From Candidatus Binatia bacterium (GTDB taxonomy: Bacteria; Desulfobacterota; Binatia; UBA9968; JAJDTQ01): 64,000 nt of DNA. The notes beneath the pieces were generated by a model. It saw nothing but the letters and a program-made list of their open reading frames with translations, did not search any database and was not told the origin of the DNA. Below, piece by piece: positions 24,357 to 33,721 of the stretch. Numbering within the stretch: the first letter of the stretch is position 1; every line of letters begins with the position of its first letter. Where the stretch lies: the NCBI GenBank assembly GCA_951813575.1, contig OX638375.1, positions 682,001 to 746,000 of the forward strand, written 5' to 3'. The position numbers and the translations under genes are program-made.

Positions 24357-24757
24357 CGGGTTACCTACTGGATACCAACATTGTCTCGGACTTGGTGCGC
24401 AACCCGGGAGGCCGCGTTGCACAACGCATTCGCGAAGTCGGCGAGGTGCAGATCTGTACCAGCATCATCGTCGCCTCGGAGCTCCGCTACGGGGCGGCAA
24501 CGACGGGATCGGCCCGGCTATCCGCACAACTTGACACGATCCTCCGTAGCCTTGAAGTTCTGCCGTTCGAAGCGCCCGCGGACAACGTCTACGCCCTGCT
24601 GCGCACACGCCCGGAAAGCGCGGGTCAAGTGATAGGCGGGAATGACCTGCTCACCGCCGCTCAGGGGACCAGCCTGGGGCACACAGTTGTCACGGCCAAT
24701 GAACGCGAGTTTGGCCGTATCGACGATCTGAAGACCGAGAACTGGCTGGCGGGTTAG
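24353..24757 (+). CDS. vapC: VapC PIN-domain ribonuclease toxin
   Basis: 134 residues from TTG 24353. The PIN-domain acidic residues are intact: Asp in YLLDTNIVSDL near residue 7, Glu in VASELRYG near 42, Asp in GGNDLLTAA near 99, and acidic residues after VVTANEREF. These coordinate Mg2+ for RNA cleavage, often of tRNA-fMet in this family. The TTG overlaps the stop of the decayed antitoxin gene, so translation may now be weak. An intact toxin without intact antitoxin is unusual; it may be silenced by loss of the promoter and coupling, or neutralised by an unlinked VapB. Confidence 0.75.
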   Translation: MTGYLLDTNIVSDLVRNPGGRVAQRIREVGEVQICTSIIVASELRYGAATTGSARLSAQLDTILRSLEVLPFEAPADNVYALLRTRPESAGQVIGGNDLLTAAQGTSLGHTVVTANEREFGRIDDLKTENWLAG

Positions 24758-24939
24758 CCCGGAGCCTGTACTCGCGGCAGCGCGATGCGTTGTACCGAGT
24801 GGCGGGGGGAAGGCTCGGTTGCCGCGCAAGACAATCACGGGTTTCTGGAGGCGCTTCTCCTCACAAAAACCGTCCATCATGAACGTCGCCTTTATCCCTA
24901 CCTGTCCAAAAAGTCACCTCCGAACACAAGGGCTGACAG

Positions 24940-24969
24940 TTGACATTATCGCGGAAAACGTCGTTAATG
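24940..24969 (+). promoter_or_regulatory. Possible promoter of the ankyrin-repeat gene
   Basis: TTGACA at 24940-24945, 18-bp spacer, TTAATG at 24964-24969 (weak -10), about 50 bp before the start at 25022, which has a GGAGGA Shine-Dalgarno. The region 24758-24939 shows no gene. Confidence 0.3.
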
Positions 24970-25021
24970 CCGGTCAGCAAACCCGTGTGCCACGTTCCGT
25001 AGGCCCACGCAGGAGGACACC

Positions 25022-26440
25022 ATGCCGATCTCCTGGATCCCACCGTTTGTGGCGATAGTCGTCTTGTTTTGGACGTTCACCGGAGCACCGCCGGACACGT
25101 ATGGCCAGTTGGGCGGGACACCGGCCCTTGAGTCAGCGGAGGCGTCGCTGGAACTGAACCGCTCGGAGCGGCGGCGGATACAGCGGGGTCTTGCGGCGGA
25201 CGGTTTCGACCCGGGGCCCGCCGACGGCCTGTTCGGTCGGGGCACGCGAGAGGCGATTCGCAAGTGGCAGGAATCACGCGGGGAGGGCGCGACCGGCTAC
25301 CTGAACGCCGATACGGCGAGGGCGCTACTGGCCGCAGGAAAGCCGCAGTCCGGGAGCGCTAAGGGAGGTGCGCCGGATCCGAGCAAGGAGATTCTGCGCG
25401 ACAAGTATATTATGGGTCTGAGCAAGGCACTGAAGAAAGACGACTATCCCAAGGCGCTGGAGCTCATCGGCAAGCTCGAAAAGATCGGTAACGATCTGCC
25501 GCCCTCGATCGAATATTTTCGCGGCGAAGCCTACTTTCATACCGGACGCTACGTGGACGCCCGACAGGCATTGAATCGTTATTTCGCGAAGACCGGCAGG
25601 AAGGGGCGTTACTACAAGAAATCCTTGGAGTTCATGCTAGTCGCTGAAGAGAAAATACTCACCGACAGGGACAAACACGGCAACACGTGGCTTGCGCGTG
25701 TTATAGCGAAAGGTCGTTATGAGGCTGCGAGGGAGTTCATTGCCCTTGGTGCGGATGTGAATGCGAAGAGCAAACGAGGATATACGCCGCTGCATTCTGC
25801 GGCATCGAAGAACGCTACCGCGGTGGCCGTCCTACTCCTCAAGCATGGTGCGGATGTGAATGCGAAGAGCAAACGAGGATATACGCCGCTGCATTCTGCG
25901 GCATCGAAGAACGCTACCGCGGTGGCCGTCCTACTCCTCAAGCACGGTGCCGACGTGAACGCGAAGAACAAAGACGGGTCTTCGCCGTTGCATCACGCGG
26001 CATGGAAGACCGCCCGCGACCTGGCCGTGCTGCTGCTCAAGCACGGTGCCGACGTGAACGCGAAGAACAAATACGGGTCTTCGCCGTTGCATCGCGCGGC
26101 AGGGTCGAACGCCCGCGACGTGGCCGCGCTGCTGCTCAAGCACGGTGCCGACGTGAACGCGAAGAACAAAGACGGGAGGTCGCCGTTGCATCGCGCGGCA
26201 GGGTCGAACGCCCGCGACGTGGCCGCGCTGCTGCTCAAGCACGGTGCCGACGTGAACGCGAAGGACAAATACGGGAGGCCGCCGTTGAATTTAGCGATCG
26301 GGGGAGGGAATGACGTGTTTAGCACTGCCGTGGCTAGGCTGCTGCTTGAGCAAGGCGCCGATGTGAATGCGATATTGTGCATTACGTGGTTTACTGGGGA
26401 AAAAAAGGCATTTCTACGCCGGTACGGATGGAGATGCTGA
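25022..26440 (+). CDS. Exported peptidoglycan-binding and ankyrin-repeat protein
   Basis: 472 residues. An N-terminal hydrophobic segment (residues 4-22) acts as signal peptide or anchor. Residues 47-108 form a PG_binding_1 domain (LNRSERRRIQRGLAADGFDPGPADGLFG...TREAIRKWQ). A helical TPR-like segment follows (125-215), then seven ankyrin units of about 33 residues with the consensus GxTPLHxAAxxxAxxVAxLLLKHGADVNA. Units 2 and 3 are identical at DNA level. The end (after unit 7, beginning ILCITW) breaks the repeat pattern near a run of seven A, suggesting a frameshift that removed further repeats. It probably tethers protein partners to the cell wall. Confidence 0.8.
   Translation: MPISWIPPFVAIVVLFWTFTGAPPDTYGQLGGTPALESAEASLELNRSERRRIQRGLAADGFDPGPADGLFGRGTREAIRKWQESRGEGATGYLNADTARALLAAGKPQSGSAKGGAPDPSKEILRDKYIMGLSKALKKDDYPKALELIGKLEKIGNDLPPSIEYFRGEAYFHTGRYVDARQALNRYFAKTGRKGRYYKKSLEFMLVAEEKILTDRDKHGNTWLARVIAKGRYEAAREFIALGADVNAKSKRGYTPLHSAASKNATAVAVLLLKHGADVNAKSKRGYTPLHSAASKNATAVAVLLLKHGADVNAKNKDGSSPLHHAAWKTARDLAVLLLKHGADVNAKNKYGSSPLHRAAGSNARDVAALLLKHGADVNAKNKDGRSPLHRAAGSNARDVAALLLKHGADVNAKDKYGRPPLNLAIGGGNDVFSTAVARLLLEQGADVNAILCITWFTGEKKAFLRRYGWRC
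25748..25944 (+). repeat. Perfect 99-bp tandem duplication of an ankyrin unit
   Basis: 25748-25846 and the copy beginning at 25847 are identical until 25944, period 99 bp (33 codons). Identity at synonymous positions means a very recent duplication. The following units (from 25945) use different, GC-richer codons, and units 5 and 6 also differ only slightly from each other. Confidence 0.9.
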
Positions 26441-26470
26441 GACAGGTGACTTCGAAGGAGCATTAGCATC

Positions 26471-27331
26471 ATGAAGCGAACCGGAAAGATGATGCTCTCC
26501 GAATGCGGAGCGACAAAAACGCTGTTTCGCTTCTTTTTGGTTCTGGTTTTTCTGCTGCTTGCCAATAATATCCAGGTGCAAAGTGGTGAACTTGACGGCA
26601 TCTTGAAGTCCATCGATCCTGGGGACCAAAAGGCAGTGAACGACGACTTTCTAAAGGAAACTGGTCGCTCCGGCGTCACCTCGATCGATCTTGCCCTTCC
26701 GGGAGAAGGAAATGGATCCGGGTTTGACGCCATGGGTGAGCTCGATTCCATACCGAGATTCCGAAAGGAGAAGAAAATTGCTGAAAAGGAGAAGGAAATC
26801 ACCGAGGCGAAGACCTATGACGCCCGCATGGAGAGCGAATGTTGGTGCGTATTCAATCCATGTCTTGTCCTTGAGGCGAAGCTAAGAGACGACCTGTCAG
26901 TAGAGGCGAAGCGGCTGGCAAAACGACGTGCAGCGGCTTATGACAAACGGGCCAAGGCCAAGGCGGCAATATGTCGCCGTTGGAAGGAAGATGGGGGCAG
27001 CAGTGTCGAAGTGATTTATCGTCAATTGGAAGTGTTGACAGTCCAGCGCGACGAAGAGCGAGTGATAGAAGAACGGTTGAAACAGCAACGGATCGTTGAC
27101 GAAAACCGCAAACGCGAAGCACAGATCGCGGAGAAAGCGAAGATCGCGACGGTTAAGGCCGAACGCGAGCGGCTTCGGCAAGAGGCTGTGGCCAAGCATC
27201 GAGAACGTGATGAAGCCAGGAAGTTGGACCGATGCCGAGCGCAATGGGACAAGGGCCGCAACCCTTGTGGTTGTGGGCATTTGGCAGAAGCGCCGGGCTG
27301 GGTCCAAAGCTCAAGAACCTGCGAAAAATGA
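26471..27331 (+). CDS. Secreted coiled-coil protein of unknown function
   Basis: 286 residues; no family recognised. The N-terminus has a hydrophobic segment (residues about 17-33, FLVLVFLLLAN) that looks like a signal peptide. Two long charged heptad-like stretches follow: about 100-115 (KEKKIAEKEKEITEAK) and about 195-255 (Arg/Glu/Lys-rich). Six cysteines occur in CWCVFNPC, the AICRRW stretch and the C-terminal CGCGH, some possibly forming disulphides. GAAGGAG precedes the ATG. It starts 30 bp after the ankyrin gene, so the pair may be co-expressed. GC content is lower than in the surrounding genes, suggesting a mobile or recently acquired pair. Confidence 0.6.
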   Translation: MKRTGKMMLSECGATKTLFRFFLVLVFLLLANNIQVQSGELDGILKSIDPGDQKAVNDDFLKETGRSGVTSIDLALPGEGNGSGFDAMGELDSIPRFRKEKKIAEKEKEITEAKTYDARMESECWCVFNPCLVLEAKLRDDLSVEAKRLAKRRAAAYDKRAKAKAAICRRWKEDGGSSVEVIYRQLEVLTVQRDEERVIEERLKQQRIVDENRKREAQIAEKAKIATVKAERERLRQEAVAKHRERDEARKLDRCRAQWDKGRNPCGCGHLAEAPGWVQSSRTCEK

Positions 27332-27553
27332 CATGATACCGTGGCTCGGTTCATGGATTTGGAGGGATGTAGAGCCTGGAACGACGGGCGAACTCAACTA
27401 AGACGTCAAGGCGTCCGGGAATGGCTTCGTCCAGACAGGCGACGACAGAGACCGTCGCCGGCTGTTTCTAGGCAACAGTCGTCGCATGCGGAGATGCCAC
27501 ACGTGTCCGTCTAGAAGGCGTTCGTCTCGATTGCAATTGCCTACCGTCAGCCT

Positions 27554-28396
27554 CTAGGCAACATGCTCCTTCAGCCACCCGTCTAGGGCGTCGATCATGA
27601 AGGCCTCGCAGCCGGCGTAGAAGTGGTCGGCGCCGGACACGATGATGCAGGTGGAGTTGTCGGGCCCCGCCGATTCGTTCAGCTCCCGCGCCAACTCGCG
27701 GAAATAGGCGGCTTCGATCTCTCCTGCAGTGATCAGTAGCGGACAGCCCAGCCTTGCCGCATGCGGGCGCACGTCGTTGGTCTCGTGGCGGCCGTACTTT
27801 CTCACGTAGGTCCTGTAGGTGAACGGCCCCATGGCGCCGCTGGCGGGCGCCCACAGGAACTCCTCCCCTTCCCCTCCGGCCACCCGGTTTTCGGCGTCGG
27901 CCATGCGCGCCTCGAACTCCGGGTCCTCCACCTGGCGGGCGGAATAGAACTGCCTGGGCGCGGAGCACGAGATCACTCCGACAACGTCGTCGCGCCGGCG
28001 GGTGCCCTGGTAGTAGATGGACTTGACCGAACCCAGGCTGTGCCCCACGAGCACGAAGCGGGCGTAGCCCTCCTGCTTCATCCGGTCGATGGCGGCGTCG
28101 ATGTCCAGCACGCAGTCCTCGAAGTTCTCGTAGGTGGCGCCTCGGAACGCCGTGAGGTCCCCGCCCCGGGCAATCCAGTCATGTCCGCGGCAGTTGATGG
28201 AGAAGGCATTGTGGCCGCGGCCGGCCAGCGCGTCGGCGAATACCGGCAGCGGGCCGGTGTAGAAGCTCATGGCCACCCCGTGAATCATCACCAGCGCCAC
28301 GTCGGGGCGCGGTGATGCATCGGCGCGAAACAAGGCTCCGTGCAGCGTCTCCTGGTCCGCGGTCACGAATGAAAGCAACTCGGCTTTTCCCGCCAT
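27554..28396 (-). CDS. Alpha/beta hydrolase
   Basis: 280 residues from ATG 28396, which follows an AGGGGAG site; the longer reading adds 24 unsupported residues. The oxyanion segment VMIHGVAMSFY, nucleophile elbow GHSLGS (near residue 105) and late His in SGADHFYAG complete an alpha/beta-hydrolase catalytic triad. It resembles small cytoplasmic carboxylesterases/feruloyl-esterase-like hydrolases. It precedes a TonB receptor gene in transcriptional order by only being downstream of it (73 bp), so both may belong to one ligand-uptake-and-hydrolysis unit. Confidence 0.75.
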   Translation of the reverse strand: MAGKAELLSFVTADQETLHGALFRADASPRPDVALVMIHGVAMSFYTGPLPVFADALAGRGHNAFSINCRGHDWIARGGDLTAFRGATYENFEDCVLDIDAAIDRMKQEGYARFVLVGHSLGSVKSIYYQGTRRRDDVVGVISCSAPRQFYSARQVEDPEFEARMADAENRVAGGEGEEFLWAPASGAMGPFTYRTYVRKYGRHETNDVRPHAARLGCPLLITAGEIEAAYFRELARELNESAGPDNSTCIIVSGADHFYAGCEAFMIDALDGWLKEHVA

Positions 28397-28469
28397 GAAT
28401 CTCCCCTCTCTATTTCCCCTGTCGCCCCGCGCGGGCCGGTCCCGGCACGCCCCCGCTTCGGTCAACACC

Positions 28470-30956
28470 TCAAAAGTGCATGTTGAGGGTTGCGAAAAAG
28501 GTGCGTCCCCAGCCAGCGGCGCGCGGCCCGTCGGTCACAGAGGGATTCGCGGTGTTCGTGGAGAGCTTCGCGTCGGTGACGTTGTACACGCCTGCGGTCA
28601 AGCGCATGTTTTCGAGCCCTAGCGGCTCTTTCCAATCGAGCGTCACGTCGTGGCCGATCCAGGAATTGAACCGTCCGTCGCGGCTCTCGATCTCGTCGCG
28701 GTAGTTCAGGGCCCAGAAGGCGGTGAGGTTGCCGCGCCCGACCGAGGGCACGATGCGCACGGCGTTGCGCGGGAGCGGGTACGGCCGCTTCTCGCCTGCG
28801 ATGTCCTCCTCGCTGCTGGTGACGTAGCGCCAGAACCCGCGTATTGCGACAAAGCCCCAGCCGGTCTCCACGCGGCCTCCGAACCGGGTGTTGACGCCCG
28901 AGACCTCGGTCTCGACGATGTTCGCGAAGCTCTCGTGGATGGTGATGTCTCCGGCCGCGCGCTCGATGCACCTGCTGCCGCCGCCCGACGGGCACTCGGG
29001 GTGGTTAAGCATCGCCCAAGTGGCGTCGTGCAGGCCCGGCAAATCCGAGGTCGTGAGCCAGTACCAGTCGGCGATGAGGTAGAACGGCCCCCTGCGGGCC
29101 TCCGCGCCAATGGAGCGCCTCTCCGATCCCGACGGTTTGAGCTCTGTATTGCCGCTCGTGCGGCGTGTCACCTGCCGGTAATTCTCCGTGTCGCACGTGC
29201 GCGGCGGCGACCCGCTCTCCGGGACGCAACGGACATAGGGGTGGTCCTGCGACGCGGTGCTGTGCAGGTGGTGCATGGAGGGCGCCTCGTCGCCCGTGCT
29301 CCACGAGGCGCGCAGCGTTACGATGTCGCTCGGACGATACTCAGCCCCGAGGCGCCACGCGCGCAGCCCGCCGACGTCATCGTACTCATCGGCCCGTGCC
29401 GCGGCTCTCAGGTCCACGGTGTCGGCTAGAGGCAGGGACACCTCGGCGAAGGCTCCCGCCGCATCGCGCTCGCCGGAGTAGCTGGCGCCGCCCGAACCGA
29501 GCACCCCGTTTACGTCGCGGGTCCGGCCGTCTCCCGCCCGGAACGCCAGCAGCCTGTGAGACTCCGCGTCGCCGATTTCCACACCCGCAGTCCATGCCGC
29601 CCCCCGCCCGCCGATGCTCGGACCGGCGCCCTGGAGCGCGAAACGCGCGCCCAGATACCTCGCGCCGATGTCTTCCTCCTGGCGTAGGCTGCTTTTCTCG
29701 ATCGCGCTCAGGTGGTCCTCTTCGACCGACAGCGGATTGGCCAGATTGTACCGTCCGTCCACGATCTCCTGCCTGATGGTCTCGGCATCCACGAAGGTAT
29801 CGCCCGACACCGAGCCGTCGAACCTCCAGGCGCTGATGCGGGCGTCGTAGCCGAGGCCTTCGGCGAGCCGGCCCTTGACGCTTGCCGAGACGTCGTACTC
29901 CTCGGTGCTCGTCTTCCAGTCTCGGTTGCCATGGCCGATGAAGCGGTGCCCGACCGAGAAGATGTCCTCCGGGTCGTCTGTCGTCGCCTGGAACGGCCGG
30001 TCGGCGTTGCCCGCCGATGCGTTGATTGCGGTGAGCAGGCTCTCGCTCGGGACAACGGAGAAGACACCGACCGACGGTGCGTAGCGGGCCGCCGAGCGTG
30101 CGTGCGTGACGTTTGCGTCCACATGGAGCTCGGCGCGCTCTCCGAGCGGGTGGCTCAGGTTCAGGATTGCGTTCCTCTGGTCGTAGCTCGCGCTGTCCCA
30201 CCAGACGTTGCCGTAGGCGAACCCGCAGCCCTTGTCGCCCAAGTCGGAGTCGATCCCGGGCGGGTCGCTCAGCGGGCCGGTGTAGCCGCTCGCCCGGTCG
30301 CACGTGCCGAGCGGGACGGCTCGCAGCTCGCGCTCGCTCGTGTCGAAGACGTAGACGGTGTTGCCGCCAACGCTCACGTTCTTGGCCTCGGCGAAGCTCC
30401 CACCCTCCGCCCACTCCGAGCGGCTGTGCTCGCGGGTGCTGCCGGGGATCTCCTCGCGATAGAGGATGTCGACGCCGACGGTCAAGTGTCCGCCGTCGCC
30501 GACCGCGCCGCCCCATACGACGCTGCCCTGTCGCGCGTCCCCGCCGTCTCGGCTCGGCATCCGAGCGACGGTGCGCACGTCGAAGCCATCCAGATCCTTC
30601 CTCAGCACGAGGTTGAATGCGCCACGTACCGCGGCGTGGCCGCCGAGCGTCCCCAGGCTCTCGGCTCTAAGCACCTCGATGCGCTCGACCGCCGAGAGCG
30701 GGAGAGAGTCCAGATTGTGCGCGGTCGTCGCGTACGGCCGCCCGTTCACCAGAATGAGCAGGTTGCGCCCTCCGGTGAAGAAGTAGCGGATGATGCCCGT
30801 ATCGAGCATCTCGCCAAACGTCTGGGCGCCGGAACGCTCGATGAAGCTGCGGTCGTACTCGGCGATGATCTGTGGGGCTGGCGCCAGCCCGTCGCCATGG
30901 ACTTGGCCCGCCGCGAACATGGTGAATACTGCGAATGCTGCAAGTACTTTTCTCAT
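28470..30956 (-). CDS. TonB-dependent outer-membrane receptor
   Basis: 828 residues with a signal peptide of about 21 residues (MRKVLAAFAVFTMFAAGQVHG). The plug domain spans residues about 28-130 (LLILVNGRPYATTAHNLDSLP...VERIEVLRAES...LGGHAAVRGAFNLVL). The 22-strand barrel follows, ending in the C-terminal aromatic strand FFATLNMHF that signals BAM assembly. A clear TonB box was not found between the signal and the plug. No siderophore, cobalamin or Fur box was seen upstream. Because the next gene downstream is an alpha/beta hydrolase, the ligand may be an ester or a conjugated organic compound, but this is a guess. Confidence 0.85.
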   Translation of the reverse strand: MRKVLAAFAVFTMFAAGQVHGDGLAPAPQIIAEYDRSFIERSGAQTFGEMLDTGIIRYFFTGGRNLLILVNGRPYATTAHNLDSLPLSAVERIEVLRAESLGTLGGHAAVRGAFNLVLRKDLDGFDVRTVARMPSRDGGDARQGSVVWGGAVGDGGHLTVGVDILYREEIPGSTREHSRSEWAEGGSFAEAKNVSVGGNTVYVFDTSERELRAVPLGTCDRASGYTGPLSDPPGIDSDLGDKGCGFAYGNVWWDSASYDQRNAILNLSHPLGERAELHVDANVTHARSAARYAPSVGVFSVVPSESLLTAINASAGNADRPFQATTDDPEDIFSVGHRFIGHGNRDWKTSTEEYDVSASVKGRLAEGLGYDARISAWRFDGSVSGDTFVDAETIRQEIVDGRYNLANPLSVEEDHLSAIEKSSLRQEEDIGARYLGARFALQGAGPSIGGRGAAWTAGVEIGDAESHRLLAFRAGDGRTRDVNGVLGSGGASYSGERDAAGAFAEVSLPLADTVDLRAAARADEYDDVGGLRAWRLGAEYRPSDIVTLRASWSTGDEAPSMHHLHSTASQDHPYVRCVPESGSPPRTCDTENYRQVTRRTSGNTELKPSGSERRSIGAEARRGPFYLIADWYWLTTSDLPGLHDATWAMLNHPECPSGGGSRCIERAAGDITIHESFANIVETEVSGVNTRFGGRVETGWGFVAIRGFWRYVTSSEEDIAGEKRPYPLPRNAVRIVPSVGRGNLTAFWALNYRDEIESRDGRFNSWIGHDVTLDWKEPLGLENMRLTAGVYNVTDAKLSTNTANPSVTDGPRAAGWGRTFFATLNMHF

Positions 30957-31081
30957 CGTAGATTTCCCCGGATCGTTCGTGATGTGAGGATTGACTCTAT
31001 GCCGGTCGCTGTAACTTCCGGTGGTTACAGATTCCAGTTTGTCGGACCCACGCTGCGGGGTCAAGTTTGAAACCCGCCCGC

Positions 31082-33676
31082 CTACGTTCCCTCGGCGGGC
31101 GTCGGCGCGGCGGCTTCGAGCCACTTTGCAATGGCCTCGCCGTCGCGCTCCAGCCACAACGCGTTGGAGCGGATCCGCTCCAGCGACTGGCGTACCGTCC
31201 GCGCCGCGGCGGGCGCGGGATGCGACTCGAAGAACTCCTCCACTTCCCGGGCCTTGTCCAGGGTGGTGAAGTCCTCGGTGGTGATGGATATGATGCGGGC
31301 GATGATGAACCCGCCCTGGCCGTAACGGCGGTCGAACTCGGCCCACTTGTCCCGCAGAAAATCCCACGCCAGATCCCGTCCCAACGGGTTCATGGCCACG
31401 CCGGCCACGGCCAGCGGGGTGTCCTGTCCGCGCACCTCGTCGGAGAGCGAGAAGTCAAGCGTCCGCCGAAGCACGGCCGGGTCGGTGCCGCATCCCAACG
31501 CCCGCAGGCAACGGTTCTTCTCTTCGTGAAGCTCGGCTTCACGGTAGATCCCCAGCACCGCCTCGTACCCCTCCACGCCCCGGCTCTCCACCACCTGGCC
31601 ATAGACCGCCGCCCGCAGGTCCGGCGCCACCGGCGTGCCGTCCCGGACCCCCTCGTCGAAACGGCGCAAAGCTTCGGCGTTGACCGCCGGGTCGCCGTAG
31701 CGCCCCAGGAGGCCGATCACCATGGGCCGCAGCAGCTTCGTGAGATGGCTCTCGTCAGGCCGGGCGTCCCACCCCAGAGTCCCGTAAATGGTCTGGTACA
31801 GGCTCCGGGCGAAAGCGCGGAAGGACGGATGACAGGACTGGTCGGACAACAGGATGTCGTAGGCCCGGAGATTCTCCGAGAGGTCGGCCCACACCGTGTA
31901 GTGCGTCTCGTTGCCATAGGCCGGCGCCAGGGCCAGGGGCCGGACCGCATCCAGATAACCCGCCCGGGCCAGGGCGAACGCGTCGTTCTCCAACCCGAGC
32001 CGGTCCGTGGCCGAGGCGAGATCACCAGCCTCCACCGCCCCGGCCAGCCGGTCCCACAGCTCGGCATTGTAGGTACTGCGGTAGAAGCCGGTCTGGTCCG
32101 GATTGACCTTCAGCCAGCCCGCCGTGCCTCCGTCGACGCCGATGCTCGCCCGCTCATCCTCGACCACCCGGAACCTGTCCTCGCCCCCTCCCGTCCGTAT
32201 GCCCAGGGGAACCGACCAGCGGCTGGCGTCGTCCCTGTCCGGAACGCCGCTCAGGAAGAACCGTGTCTGCCGCAGCTCCACCTCTCCCTGCTTCATGTCC
32301 ACGGACAACAGCGGGTATCCCGTCTGCTTGGTCCAGGTGTCCATGATCCGCTTCACCGGCTGCCCGGACTCCTCCGCCAGGGCCTGCCACAGGTCCTCGG
32401 TGGTGGCGTTGGCGTACTGATGCCGCCCGAGGTAACGCTGCAGCCCGCGGCGGAACGGCTCAGGGCCCAGATAGGCGGCCAGCATCCGGATCACCGAGGC
32501 GCCCTTGCTGTAGCTGATGCCGTCGAAGATCTCGCTGATCTGCTTGGGGTCCCGCACCTCCACCTCGATGGGGTGCGAGCTCTTGAGCCCGTCCAGGGAC
32601 AGGGCGCGGCCGAAGTCGGTAAAGACGAACTGCGTCCACATGTCCCATTCGGGGAACAGGTGGTCCACCGCCATAAACTCGATCCACGAGGCGAATCCCT
32701 CGTTGAGCCACAGGTGCGTCCACCACTCCATGGTGACGAGGTTGCCGAACCACTGGTGGGCCAGCTCGTGGGCCACGATGATGGCCACCCGCTGACGCGT
32801 CCCCGCCGACGACTCCTCCGGGTCCACGAGAATCGCGGTCTCCCGGTAGGTCACCGCGCCCCAGTTCTCCATCGCCCCGGCGGCGAAGTCCGGAATCGCC
32901 AACAGGTCCATCTTGGGCAACGGGTAGGCGATGGCGAAGTACTCGTGGAAGAACGACAGCGTCCGGGCCGCCACGTCCAGGGCGAAACGCCCCTGCTCCC
33001 GCCTTCCCACCGGGGTATAGACCCGCACGGTCACGCCTTCGGTCGTCTGCGTCTCCACGTAGTCGAACTCGCCGACGATGAACGCCAGCAGATACGTCGA
33101 CATCACCGGGGTCTCGGCGAAGCGCACGGTCTTGAGGCCGTCGTCCCCCGTCTCGATCTCGCTCGGCGGCATGTTCGAGACCGCCACCCGGTCCTCCGGC
33201 ACTACCAGCGTCACCTTGAACACGGCCTTTTGCGCCGGCTCGTCCCAGCACGGGAACGCGCGCCGGGCGTCCGTGGCCTCGAACTGGGTCACGGCCATAA
33301 TCCGCTCTTCGCCTTCCACACGGTAGACGCTCCGGTAGAAGCCGTGCATCTTGTCGTTCAGTTGCCCGGTGAACTCGACGGCCAGCCGCGCCGGACCCGG
33401 CCGCAGCTCTTCGCCGAATACGAACACGACGGTCTCATCTTCTTCGTTGGCCTCGATGCGCTCGGGCTCGAGCGACTCCCCGTCCCGCTCCAGCACCACC
33501 GAGTGGAGCTCCAGCTCGGCAGCGTGCAGCACCACCCGACGGGTGGCCGATTTCACCTCGACCTCCACGGCTTCGCTACCGCTGAAGGTAAACCGCTCGA
33601 GGTCCGGCTTGAGGGTTATGTCATAACGTTTCGGGCACACGTCCCCGGGCAACAGCACCCGTTCCAGTTCAGCCAT
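31082..33676 (-). CDS. M1-family aminopeptidase
   Basis: 864 residues from ATG 33676 (GGAG eight bases upstream). The exopeptidase motif GAMENWG lies near residues 266-272 and the zinc motif HELAHQWFGN near 302-311, with the distal Glu ligand in WLNEGFASW. A large C-terminal ERAP1-like helical domain completes the family. It removes N-terminal residues from peptides in the cytoplasm; no signal peptide is present. The family is widespread and the sequence gives no hint of specialised substrate. It is transcribed alone, flanked by a TonB receptor and a repeat region. Confidence 0.9.
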   Translation of the reverse strand: MAELERVLLPGDVCPKRYDITLKPDLERFTFSGSEAVEVEVKSATRRVVLHAAELELHSVVLERDGESLEPERIEANEEDETVVFVFGEELRPGPARLAVEFTGQLNDKMHGFYRSVYRVEGEERIMAVTQFEATDARRAFPCWDEPAQKAVFKVTLVVPEDRVAVSNMPPSEIETGDDGLKTVRFAETPVMSTYLLAFIVGEFDYVETQTTEGVTVRVYTPVGRREQGRFALDVAARTLSFFHEYFAIAYPLPKMDLLAIPDFAAGAMENWGAVTYRETAILVDPEESSAGTRQRVAIIVAHELAHQWFGNLVTMEWWTHLWLNEGFASWIEFMAVDHLFPEWDMWTQFVFTDFGRALSLDGLKSSHPIEVEVRDPKQISEIFDGISYSKGASVIRMLAAYLGPEPFRRGLQRYLGRHQYANATTEDLWQALAEESGQPVKRIMDTWTKQTGYPLLSVDMKQGEVELRQTRFFLSGVPDRDDASRWSVPLGIRTGGGEDRFRVVEDERASIGVDGGTAGWLKVNPDQTGFYRSTYNAELWDRLAGAVEAGDLASATDRLGLENDAFALARAGYLDAVRPLALAPAYGNETHYTVWADLSENLRAYDILLSDQSCHPSFRAFARSLYQTIYGTLGWDARPDESHLTKLLRPMVIGLLGRYGDPAVNAEALRRFDEGVRDGTPVAPDLRAAVYGQVVESRGVEGYEAVLGIYREAELHEEKNRCLRALGCGTDPAVLRRTLDFSLSDEVRGQDTPLAVAGVAMNPLGRDLAWDFLRDKWAEFDRRYGQGGFIIARIISITTEDFTTLDKAREVEEFFESHPAPAAARTVRQSLERIRSNALWLERDGEAIAKWLEAAAPTPAEGT

Positions 33677-33721
33677 TCGTGTTCTCCGTAAAATTCGACA
33701 AACTTGCAATCCGTCAAGGAC

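Noticed and set aside
29386..31070. Long frames on both strands inside the TonB receptor region
   Set aside because: Typical GC-rich shadows; the minus-strand frame of the receptor carries signal peptide, plug and terminal Phe.
30957..31081. Possible cobalamin riboswitch or Fur box before the TonB receptor
   Set aside because: No B12-box or Fur-type dyad could be found in the 125-bp upstream region.
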